Positions 8,167 through 15,843 of a stretch of 64,000 bases of DNA are shown here, in pieces. A model generated the notes under the pieces. It ran no database searches. It was not told the origin of the DNA and was given only the letters and a program-made list of their open reading frames with translations. The stretch covers positions 744,001-808,000 of the forward strand of contig NZ_QAOU01000001.1 of the NCBI RefSeq assembly GCF_003050965.1, given 5' to 3'. The number at the start of each line of letters is the position of its first letter. The first letter of the stretch is position 1. The position numbers and the translations under genes are program-made. The stretch is from Nitrosospira sp. Nsp2 (GTDB lineage: Bacteria > Pseudomonadota > Gammaproteobacteria > Burkholderiales > Nitrosomonadaceae).

Positions 8167-9225
8167 TTACTCAGATCGGAGAGAAGCCATGTCTATGGAG
8201 AATCGATACTTCACATCCGACTTCACCAGTCTTTCGTAGGCTTCGTTGACCTTCTGAATCGGGATCACTTCAACATCGGCAGTAATGTTGTGCGTGCCGC
8301 AGAAGTCGAGCATTTCCTGGGTTTCCGGAATACCGCCGATGTGCGAGCCGGAGAGGCTGCGTCGGCGCGCGATGAGGCCGAAGGCGACGACACTGAGGGG
8401 ATTTGAAGGAAGGCCAACAATAGTGAGGTTGCCGTCGAGGCTAAGCAGGTTGATATAGGCGTTAATGTCATGTTCGGCGGAGACCGCGTCGAGGATAAAG
8501 TCAAAGCTGCCAGCATGCTTCTTCATCTCGTCCGCATTGCGAGAGATCACGACTTCATCGGCCCCGAGCCGGAGGGCGTCTTCCTTCTTGTGGGGCGACG
8601 TGGTGAAGACGACAACGTGGGCTCCGAGCGCATGTGCAATCTTCACGGCCATGTGGCCCAGGCCGCCGAGACCGACGACGCCAACTTTCTTACCCTTTGT
8701 GACGCCCCAGTGGCGCATGGGCGAGTATGTCGTGATCCCAGCGCAGAGGAGTGGCGCCGCCCCCGCGAGATCGAGATTGGACGGGACGCGCAGCACGAAA
8801 TGCTCGTCGACGACAATGCTGTCGGAGTAGCCGCCGTAAGTCCTGCCACCCAGATACCTGTCGGGAGAGTTAAAGGTAAACCTCAGGTTTGGGCAGAAGT
8901 TCTCAAGGCCTGCTTTGCACTGGGGGCAGGTGCGGTCAGAATCAACCAGGCACCCGACCGCTACGAGGTCGCCGGTCTTGTATTTAGTGACGGCGGAGCC
9001 GGTTGCAGTGACACGGCCCACGATCTCATGGCCAGGAACAATCGGGTAAACAGTCGGCATGAACTCGCTCCACTCGTTGCGGACGGAATGAAGATCGGAG
9101 TGGCAGATACCGCAGAAAAGAATTTCGATCTGCACGTCATGTTCGGTTGGGTCGCGCCGCGCAATTGTCGTTCCGGCAAGGGGGGAGGTCGCACTGGCGG
9201 CGGCGTAAGCTTTTGAGTTGTGCAT
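8167..9225 (-). CDS. Zinc-dependent alcohol dehydrogenase, YahK/cinnamyl-alcohol type
   Basis: A 352-residue medium-chain dehydrogenase that would interconvert aldehydes and alcohols with NADP(H). Catalytic-zinc residues are present: Cys38 of FCGICHSDLH, His66-Glu67 of PGHE, and the later Cys of APLLCAGIT. The nucleotide loop is VGLGGLGHMAVK. The structural-zinc lobe is unusual: the family pattern DSCRTCxxC reads DSDRTCPQC here, so the first of four Cys (residue 97) is Asp, while Cys100, 103 and 111 remain. AGGAG lies nine bases before the ATG. It stands alone, convergent with the SDR gene. Confidence 0.9.
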   Translation of the reverse strand: MHNSKAYAAASATSPLAGTTIARRDPTEHDVQIEILFCGICHSDLHSVRNEWSEFMPTVYPIVPGHEIVGRVTATGSAVTKYKTGDLVAVGCLVDSDRTCPQCKAGLENFCPNLRFTFNSPDRYLGGRTYGGYSDSIVVDEHFVLRVPSNLDLAGAAPLLCAGITTYSPMRHWGVTKGKKVGVVGLGGLGHMAVKIAHALGAHVVVFTTSPHKKEDALRLGADEVVISRNADEMKKHAGSFDFILDAVSAEHDINAYINLLSLDGNLTIVGLPSNPLSVVAFGLIARRRSLSGSHIGGIPETQEMLDFCGTHNITADVEVIPIQKVNEAYERLVKSDVKYRFSIDMASLRSE

Positions 9226-9955
9226 GGCTTTATGCTCCTGTTAAGTTGCACATAAGGCTTGAAGCGCGGCAAAAAAGTATTTTTGGTTTCTTATCTCTTC
9301 CCTTCTTAATCTTTATCAACACCGTTAATTTCAACGAAGTGATGATGTGTCTTGTTTTTCATTTTATTCTACCCTCCCATAAGAAGTGAATTTCAAGGCT
9401 GGCAGTAGCGCTACGAAGCTATAATTTTTTATAGACTCAAAACGCCGAATAGCAAAGAAAAACGACTCCTTCGTGATAAAGGCGGTTCTCCTTGAGATAT
9501 TAGGGCAAAAAAGAGTCGCATGAGCTAAGAGCCCTGGTACGGATAATCCCCTTCTGAAGCCAGTACCGGTAAATTGCCGGACGAGGACTGATTCATTGCA
9601 TGCCGGTTTTTCGGTAAAGAGGATTTTTATCCTACGCTTCTATAACTGATTGCAGAGGTCTTCACGCCGTGAAAAGCCAGGTGGCGAGCTTCCGATTAGC
9701 GCTAAGGTCGAGGCGCTGATGGGTGGCTCGGTCCACCATCAACGGTAGCTATGCTGGATACACCCGTGTACGGGCATCGAACGTTACTTTAATTGAGTCT
9801 GACCTATCATGGGCCGAGTTGGCCGCGGCAAAATGGCCGTCGTCCTCGCCTGACCCTTTCACGTATTTTATCAGCCGTTGAATTATCGAATAGTCTGTTA
9901 TTCATAAGATAACGTTATGCTCCGCCCGTGGAGACGCTACTTATGGGGATGAACG
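9226..9955. other. Intergenic stretch between the alcohol dehydrogenase and the MFS exporter
   Basis: No coding sequence I can support lies in these 730 bp. An inverted repeat GTTAT-N7-ATAAC at 9897-9913 sits 43 bp before the exporter start codon and could be an operator for a local repressor, but no regulator gene is adjacent. The rest shows no clear structure. Confidence 0.5.
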
Positions 9956-11548
9956 ATGAGTCTCTGCACTGCTTCCGCATCCGATGAGTCCGCGATCCTG
10001 GCCGCGCCAGCCGATGCGCCATGCGCCGAGCAGGTTCGCCCCATGGTGCTGGCGGCGACAATACTCGCTTCCGGTATGGTCTTCATTGACGGCACAGTCG
10101 TCAATGTTGCCCTGCCAGCGCTGCAGCACGAATTCGGCGCAAGCGCAGCACAGGTCCAGTGGGTCATCGAATCATATGCGCTGTTTCTGGCGGCCCTGCT
10201 GTTGGCAGGAGGCAGCGCTGGCGACCGGTACGGCCGGCGCCGAGTATTTCTGGCCGGCGTCATGCTGTTTGCCGCGGCATCTGTATGGTGTGGCATGGCA
10301 GCCAGCATGCAACAGCTCATCTGCGCCAGGGCCATGCAGGGCGTGGGTGGAGCACTGCTGGTTCCCGGCAGCCTTGCGCTCATCAGCGCCTCGTTCCCGA
10401 CGGATGTTCGCGGCAAAGCCATCGGCACCTGGTCCGGCTATACCGCGATCACCGCCGCGCTGGGACCAGTGACAGGCGGCTTTCTGATAGAGCAGTGGTC
10501 GTGGCGCGCCGCCTTTCTAGTCAATATCCCGCTGGCGCTGGCGGTGCTGTTCCTCACTTTGCGCTACGTGCCTGAAAGCCGGGGCAGGGAAAAGGGGCCC
10601 CTGGACTGGCTGGGCGCCGCATTGGCAAGCATCAGTCTTGGCTCGCTGGTATTCGCTCTTATCCTGTCCTCTACCGCCGGCTGGCTCAATTTGCGGGTTG
10701 CCGGTTCCCTTTTACTGGCTGCCGTCGCTTCGGTAATTTTTGTGCTGCAGGAGCGTCGGCATCCGGCGCCCTTGCTTTCGCTGGAGCTTTTCCGTTCGCA
10801 CGACTTTTCCGGTGCCAACTTGCTCACTCTGCTTCTATATGCCGCCCTGGGTGGGAGTTTGTATTTTCTGCCGCTCAACCTGATACAGGTGCAGGGCTAT
10901 ACTGCCGTGGAGGCGGGCGCCGCCTTGCTGCCCTTCATACTCACCATGTTCCTGTTGTCGCGCTGGGCAGGCGCGCTGGTGGACCGTTACGGCGCGAAGA
11001 AACCGTTGATGATCGGTCCGGCTATTGCTGCGCTGGGGTTTGGCCTATTCGCATTGCCAGCGACCGGTGGAAGCTATTGGCTTACGTTCTTCCCGGCTGT
11101 GATGGTTCTGGGCCTGGGCATGGCGATTAGCGTGGCGCCGCTCACGACCACTGTGATGAATGCCCTGGACAGCAGCCAGGCCGGCGCTGCGTCCGGCATA
11201 AACAATGCCGTCTCGCGGCTTGCTGCGCTGCTGGCGATTGCGCTGTTTGGCATCGTGATGAGCGTGGCCTTCCGGCATGCGCTAGTTGATCTCGAACACA
11301 AAGTGTCGCCTGTGGTGAGCAGGGAAGTCTTTGCGCATTGGGACAAGCTGGCCGGGATCGATGTGCCGGCCGCAGCGACCCGGGACGAGCAAATTACTGT
11401 AAAGGCCGATGTCGGTGATGCTTTCGTCTATGGATTTCGTTGGGTCATGCTTTTGTCGGCCGTGCTGGCGCTGGCAAGTTCCTATAGCGCATGGCGGCTC
11501 ATAGGGCAGCGTGGTCAACGCCGACCGGAGCAGTTTTATAGCGAATAG
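9956..11548 (+). CDS. MFS drug exporter of the DHA2 (EmrB/QacA) family
   Basis: A 530-residue inner-membrane proton antiporter with about 14 hydrophobic segments, as expected for DHA2. Motif A is visible as GDRYGRRRVFLAG, and the family motif near helix 1 is FIDGTVVNVALPAL. The segment GPVTGGFLIEQWSWRAAFLV is the usual motif C region. Substrates are typically drugs, dyes or organic acids; none can be named here. GGGGA lies six bases before the ATG. It is a single gene without a neighbouring membrane-fusion protein, so it would act in the inner membrane only or with an unlinked partner. Confidence 0.9.
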   Translation: MSLCTASASDESAILAAPADAPCAEQVRPMVLAATILASGMVFIDGTVVNVALPALQHEFGASAAQVQWVIESYALFLAALLLAGGSAGDRYGRRRVFLAGVMLFAAASVWCGMAASMQQLICARAMQGVGGALLVPGSLALISASFPTDVRGKAIGTWSGYTAITAALGPVTGGFLIEQWSWRAAFLVNIPLALAVLFLTLRYVPESRGREKGPLDWLGAALASISLGSLVFALILSSTAGWLNLRVAGSLLLAAVASVIFVLQERRHPAPLLSLELFRSHDFSGANLLTLLLYAALGGSLYFLPLNLIQVQGYTAVEAGAALLPFILTMFLLSRWAGALVDRYGAKKPLMIGPAIAALGFGLFALPATGGSYWLTFFPAVMVLGLGMAISVAPLTTTVMNALDSSQAGAASGINNAVSRLAALLAIALFGIVMSVAFRHALVDLEHKVSPVVSREVFAHWDKLAGIDVPAAATRDEQITVKADVGDAFVYGFRWVMLLSAVLALASSYSAWRLIGQRGQRRPEQFYSE

Positions 11549-12044
11549 CCATCGGCCCGGACTGCACTGATTCACATGGTAGACACGATATCAACCATGG
11601 GCCCTTGTGCTTCATGCTTGCCGGGGAAAGGAAGGGCCCGCATCCGGCCAGGAGCGGTCTTTCTGGACTGGTCTTGAGGCTCAATACCGGACATTCGAGC
11701 GCTAATGAGTCATCGTGGAATGCCAGCAACGCCGAGCTACACGCTGTAAGGCAGACCGATCATGCCGGATTTGAGCAGTTTCGGCTCAAGAAAGGTCAGC
11801 GCATGTCGCTCCCTTACGTCCTTGAACTGCGCCTTCCGTACCCTCAGACAAGGGGTGCAACGACAAGCCGGAACACATCGATCGAACCTGTGTTCGATGT
11901 CTACATAGATACGGCATGGACGGCCGCAGCGCAGTCTGCCAGCAGATTTGCGGGGCCACGAATAGGGGATGTTAAACGACAAGGTGCCATGTGAAATTGG
12001 CATTTTGCGATTTATAACGAGTTAGACTTATAAGGAGAAATACG
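11549..12044. other. Intergenic stretch, no supported gene
   Basis: A 129-codon frame (11605-11994) is open but has no recognisable motif, no good ribosome-binding site and biased composition, so I do not call it. The ribosome-binding site of the following VOC gene (AGGAG) lies at the right end. Confidence 0.45.
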
Positions 12045-12596
12045 ATGGCAGCGGTCAAACAAAAGATCGTTCCGCACCTGTGGTTCGATAGAGAAGCAAA
12101 AGAAGCGGCACACTTCTATTGCTCGGTCTTTCCCGATTCAGGAATCACGAGTATGAATACGCTGCACGACACGCCGTCGGGTGACTGCGATGTTGTTTCG
12201 TTTACTCTTTCCGGCCAGCCGTTTATGGCTATCAGCGCTGGACCTTTATTCAGATTCAATGAGTCCATTTCCTTCATGGTCTATTGTGAGGCACAAGAAG
12301 AAATAGACTACTACTGGGAAAAGCTTTCTGCTGTTCCGGAGGCCGAACAGTGCGGCTGGCTCAAGGACAAGTATGGTCTCTCATGGCAGATCGTACCCAT
12401 TGTCATGGACAAAATGATGCAGGATCAGGATCCTGCCAGATTGGCCCGAGTTACCCAGGCATTTCTCAAAATGAAGAAATTTAATCTTGATGCGCTGCAA
12501 CGGGCATATGATGGGAATAAGCGAGAAAAGCGAAATCGTGGCTATCAGCTGGTTCGGCGGACGGCACTTCGCGTCGCCGCTGAGCCGGAGCGTTAG
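12045..12596 (+). CDS. VOC-superfamily protein, PhnB-like (3-demethylubiquinone methyltransferase-like fold)
   Basis: A 183-residue protein. Residues 5-150 match the PhnB-like VOC group: KIVPHLWFDREAKEAAHFYC, then ISFMVYCEAQEEIDYYWEKL, CGWLKDKYGLSWQIVP, and the C-terminal ARVTQAFLKMKKFNLDALQRAY. The group is often annotated as a 3-demethylubiquinone-9 methyltransferase-like domain, but members usually have no proven activity. A basic tail of about 28 residues after the domain is unusual. AGGAG precedes the ATG. A second VOC gene follows 125 bp later, in the same direction. Confidence 0.85.
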   Translation: MAAVKQKIVPHLWFDREAKEAAHFYCSVFPDSGITSMNTLHDTPSGDCDVVSFTLSGQPFMAISAGPLFRFNESISFMVYCEAQEEIDYYWEKLSAVPEAEQCGWLKDKYGLSWQIVPIVMDKMMQDQDPARLARVTQAFLKMKKFNLDALQRAYDGNKREKRNRGYQLVRRTALRVAAEPER

Positions 12597-12723
12597 GTGG
12601 CGCTGTCAAGTTTGCGCCAAGAGGATGGCGATTTCCTAAAGGCTCGTTCGACTACGTGGCTCTAAAACGCGTCCTGGTGAAACCACAGCCGCTATCGACC
12701 ACCAACCGACAGGGGAAACGATG

Positions 12724-13182
12724 ATGAAAGCTGTCAATATCTACCTTAACTTTGCAGGCAACACCGAAGAGGCATTCAACTTCTACAAATCCGTCTTTGG
12801 CGGCGAGTTTATGGGCGGCATCATGCGCTTCAGGGACTTTCCGCCAACGGAGGGCATGGAGGATATGCCGCCATTAAAGGAGGAGGAAAAGGACCTTGTC
12901 GGGCACGTCGCCCTGCCTCTGACAGAACGAGTCACGTTGATGGGAACGGACATCACTTCAAACATGTCGGAGAAGCTAATCGTTGGCAATAATATCCAGA
13001 TCACTCTTGAGGCCGATAGCGCTGCCGAGGCGGAATCGCTTTTTGGTAAGTTATCCGAGGGCGGCAGGGTTGTGATGCCGTTGAGCGAGATGTTCTGGGC
13101 AGAGAAATACGGCGCGTGCGCGGACAAATTCGGCATACACTGGCAGATCAACTACACCGGCGACAAGGTTCCGGGGTCATGA
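12724..13182 (+). CDS. VOC-superfamily protein, YccL/PhnB type
   Basis: A protein of about 152 residues in one VOC fold. It opens with AVNIYLNFAGNTEEAFNFYK and SVFGGEF, and closes with EMFWAEKYGACADKFGIHWQ, both hallmarks of the single-domain PhnB-like family. These proteins share the glyoxalase/bleomycin-resistance fold and probably bind a small ligand; activity is unknown. Tandem ATGs at 12721 and 12724 are both possible starts after GGGGAAACG. It lies downstream of another VOC gene and may be co-transcribed with it. Confidence 0.85.
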   Translation: MKAVNIYLNFAGNTEEAFNFYKSVFGGEFMGGIMRFRDFPPTEGMEDMPPLKEEEKDLVGHVALPLTERVTLMGTDITSNMSEKLIVGNNIQITLEADSAAEAESLFGKLSEGGRVVMPLSEMFWAEKYGACADKFGIHWQINYTGDKVPGS

Positions 13183-13239
13183 GCCTAGCCCTTGGCACAG
13201 GTGGAAGCATGTTTGGTCTGGGTTGACTCATCCGGGTGA

Positions 13240-13602
13240 TCACGACCCCAAGCCCTGATCCCATGCTCGAGCGATGTCCGAATCGGTATCGATGATAAGG
13301 GGCTCAACATAGAGGATGACTCGCCCTCCTTTCTCATGCACCGCTCTGATCGCTTCCTTGAAATCCTCTTCTGTCCCGAGATCCTTTGAATCCTTGCCAC
13401 AACCTGATGAAATATTTTTGCCCATTCTGAAGCCATCCGATCCGCAAAAACAGCTATGGGTGGTACCGCTTACGGTTTGAGTTGCTAACCAGGTGAGAAG
13501 CTTATTCAGCCAGCCAAGTTTGGCTACGCGTTGCCAAGTCAGCGATGCCGATGACCATGCAAAAGAACGGGCGGGAACGAAAACGAGCTGCACACGACTC
13601 AT
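13240..13602 (-). pseudogene. Unidentified fragment, possibly of a sugar-hydrolase-like protein
   Basis: A 120-codon frame whose second half reads LGTEEDFKEAIRAVHEKGGR then VILYVEPLIIDTDSDIAR. That is the kind of strand-helix segment found in TIM-barrel glycoside hydrolases (a helix ending HxKGGRVxLYV). The first half looks like noise, and the frame stops soon after the conserved part. I read it as an internal fragment of a lost gene, not a complete product. A small unrelated protein is the alternative. Confidence 0.35.
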
Positions 13603-13626
13603 CAGTTAACTCGCTGCAAGAGTCCG

Positions 13627-15408
13627 TTATGCTCCGTGGTCTACTGGCATAGCTTCATGCGATGCAAGCCAGGCATGCACCTCGGCGACCACTGCGGCGC
13701 CTTCACCCACCGCGGCGGCAACACGTTTGGTTGAGTTGGCACGTGCATCGCCGATCGCGAATACACCTGGTATGGAAGTTTCGAGCTGTAGCGGTTGACG
13801 GCCCTTTTTCGAGTTCGCCGACCCAGCATATTCGTCCAGCGATAAGTCGAAGCCGGTACAGACGAATCCCTTATCATTTAACTTTACGCCGCAATTGGCG
13901 AGCCAATCGGTGTTCGGATCGGCACCAACGAACAGAAAAATGCGCCGGGTTGATTTCGTCTCCATGCTGCCGTCTGGGCGATGGCGCCAATGAACGGCGC
14001 TCACTCCTTCTTCGCAGCCTTCGATTGCAACAATCTCGGATTCCGTATGTAAGGTAACGTTCGCCAGCGCCCCGATGCGGTCGATGAGATATTTCGACAT
14101 GTTTTTTGTCAGATCGGCTCCTCGAATCAAGTGATGCACGTGCGCCGCGTGGCTCGCCAGGAATACTATGGCCTGGCCGGCCGAATTGCCGCCGCCGACC
14201 AGCACCACCTCTTCCTGTCCGCATAGCGAGGCCTCGATCGGCGAAGCCCAGTAATAGACGCCGCGACCTTCGTATTTCTCAAGTTCGGGTATGGCGGGAC
14301 GCCGATATTTTGCACCGGTGGCGATAATCATAGTTTTTGCAGAAACCCGTACGCCGCAATCAAGTTGGAGCGCGTAGGGAAAGCCAGAGCAATCGAGCGC
14401 CGTTACTTCGACGGGGACCACCATTTCGGCACCGAATTTCTGCGCCTGAACATAAGCGCGCCCCGCCAGCGCTTGACCGGAGATACCGGTGGGGAAACCG
14501 AGGTAATTTTCGATCCTCGCACTTGCACCCGCCTGGCCGCCGAATGCATGAGTGTCGAGCACCAATACGGAAAGCCCTTCCGATGCAGCATATACCGCAG
14601 CAGCAAGACCGGCGGGCCCAGCGCCAACGATCGCAACGTCGTAGACACGGTCTGCGCTTAGATCTATATACAAACCGAGGCGACGCGCGAGCTCCCTTTC
14701 GGTGGGGCATTTAAGGACCGTTCCATCGGGACAAACAACCAGGGGCACTTCATTTGGCCGCGGTTGGTGTAGCCTCATCACATCTTCTGCAACGTTATCC
14801 AGTGCCGGATTCAGCACCACATAGGGATGACCGTTCCTTGAAAGAAATTCCTGCAATCGCACCATGCCCGCACCGTCCGGAGAGCCAATCAGTAGCGGGC
14901 CGCCTCCTCCGATTTCGATCAGTCCTACACGTCGCAAAATCAGGGCCCTCATAATGCGCTCTCCGAGCTCAGCCTCGGCCACGACCACTGCGCGCAACGA
15001 GGGAGGGTCTATCACCAACGCTTCGACCACCTCCAGGGCGCGCCCATAGGCAAGGGGAGGACGACCCGAAAGCTGGCCCACTTCGCCCGTGAAGTTGCCC
15101 GGTCCGCTTTCAATTATGGGAATCTCGATGCCGAAGCCATCTTTGCGCGTGGTCAGAATGCGTCCACGCAGCAAAACGAACATGCCAGTCCCGGGCCTGT
15201 TGGGTTCGAATAATAGTTCACCCGGTTGCCAGGTGTGCACTGTGCCAAAACGCCGTAACCGGGTAACCTCTGCGGGGGCGAGCTTGGGAAACATCTGCTC
15301 TCGGCGCGACTCCAGGTCTGGCGGCAATGGAAAGTTTGCCGCGTTGGGTGGAACATCGTCCACTTGACCAGACGCTGGCGAGAGCGAACTGTCAGGGACT
15401 TTTTTCAT
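13627..15408 (-). CDS. cNMP-binding domain fused to a thioredoxin-reductase-like flavoprotein
   Basis: A 593-residue protein from the ATG at 15408. Residues about 30-170 form a cyclic-nucleotide-binding (Crp-type) domain (QPGELLFEPNRPG, GEVGQLSGRPPLAYGRALE). After a short thioredoxin-like linker, residues about 255-590 form the FAD/NAD reductase: GAGPAGLAAAVYAASEGL, VVLVGGGNSAGQA and a GDARANSTKRVA flavin motif. The redox CxxC that precedes VVxVGGG in true thioredoxin reductases is replaced by PIEASLCGQEE, so thioredoxin reduction is unlikely. Its ATG overlaps the stop of the UBP-type zinc-finger gene upstream (ATGA), implying coupling. The open frame reaches 15501, but the 4-bp overlap decides this start. 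Confidence 0.88.
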   Translation of the reverse strand: MKKVPDSSLSPASGQVDDVPPNAANFPLPPDLESRREQMFPKLAPAEVTRLRRFGTVHTWQPGELLFEPNRPGTGMFVLLRGRILTTRKDGFGIEIPIIESGPGNFTGEVGQLSGRPPLAYGRALEVVEALVIDPPSLRAVVVAEAELGERIMRALILRRVGLIEIGGGGPLLIGSPDGAGMVRLQEFLSRNGHPYVVLNPALDNVAEDVMRLHQPRPNEVPLVVCPDGTVLKCPTERELARRLGLYIDLSADRVYDVAIVGAGPAGLAAAVYAASEGLSVLVLDTHAFGGQAGASARIENYLGFPTGISGQALAGRAYVQAQKFGAEMVVPVEVTALDCSGFPYALQLDCGVRVSAKTMIIATGAKYRRPAIPELEKYEGRGVYYWASPIEASLCGQEEVVLVGGGNSAGQAIVFLASHAAHVHHLIRGADLTKNMSKYLIDRIGALANVTLHTESEIVAIEGCEEGVSAVHWRHRPDGSMETKSTRRIFLFVGADPNTDWLANCGVKLNDKGFVCTGFDLSLDEYAGSANSKKGRQPLQLETSIPGVFAIGDARANSTKRVAAAVGEGAAVVAEVHAWLASHEAMPVDHGA

Positions 15409-15737
15409 CGTAGCTTGGGATCCCCGAAAGCAACCGATGAAGTGTGGAGGTGTACGGTCGGGCTGCCGGTGAAATCGAGCCTCTCTTCTTCGATGTAGCA
15501 CCGGTCGCGCGGGTCTGGTGTGCTATCACAGCAACCGACGTGACCACACTGGCGGCCCACGCGGAAGTGTACACATGAGTCTCCGGTCTTAAGACAATCC
15601 TCACAGCCATTCGCGGAAGGTATGACGTCGCGAATGCTGTCGAGATGCGTACAAACCATACAACTCCCAGGCTCAATATGTTTAAATCCATCAAACCGTG
15701 CATTTCGTGAGGACGATAGCGAAATTCGCTTGACCAT
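15405..15737 (-). CDS. UBP-type zinc-finger protein
   Basis: A 110-residue protein with the core of a ZnF-UBP domain: CMVCTHLDSIRDV, CEDCLKTGDSCVHFRVG, then CGHVGCCDSTP. The family usually continues with a His-rich segment ending in a WCYVDE-like motif. Here the sequence goes straight to CYIEEERLDF, so the domain is shortened and the His ligands are missing or displaced. The ATG at 15737 has AAAGG eight bases upstream. It is translationally coupled to the flavoprotein gene; this pairing recurs in other bacteria as far as I recall. A role as a redox-linked adaptor is inference. Confidence 0.7.
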   Translation of the reverse strand: MVKRISLSSSRNARFDGFKHIEPGSCMVCTHLDSIRDVIPSANGCEDCLKTGDSCVHFRVGRQCGHVGCCDSTPDPRDRCYIEEERLDFTGSPTVHLHTSSVAFGDPKLR

Positions 15738-15843
15738 GATTTGCGCCTTTTGAAAAACCACGAACCGCTAGTTTTACTGTGTCATCAGAAGCATTATAGG
15801 CATCTTCAACTCCCCTTGTTTGAACGATTGTAGTCATAGCCCT

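Noticed and set aside
8470-9216. A 248-codon plus-strand frame opposite the alcohol dehydrogenase
   Set aside because: Antisense to a well-supported enzyme and without recognisable domains.
9897-9913. GTTAT-N7-ATAAC as an operator of the DHA2 exporter
   Set aside because: Short and without a nearby regulator gene, so it is mentioned only in the intergenic entry.
11605-11994. A 129-codon plus-strand frame between the exporter and the VOC genes
   Set aside because: No motif, no ribosome-binding site and irregular composition; I could not support it as a gene.
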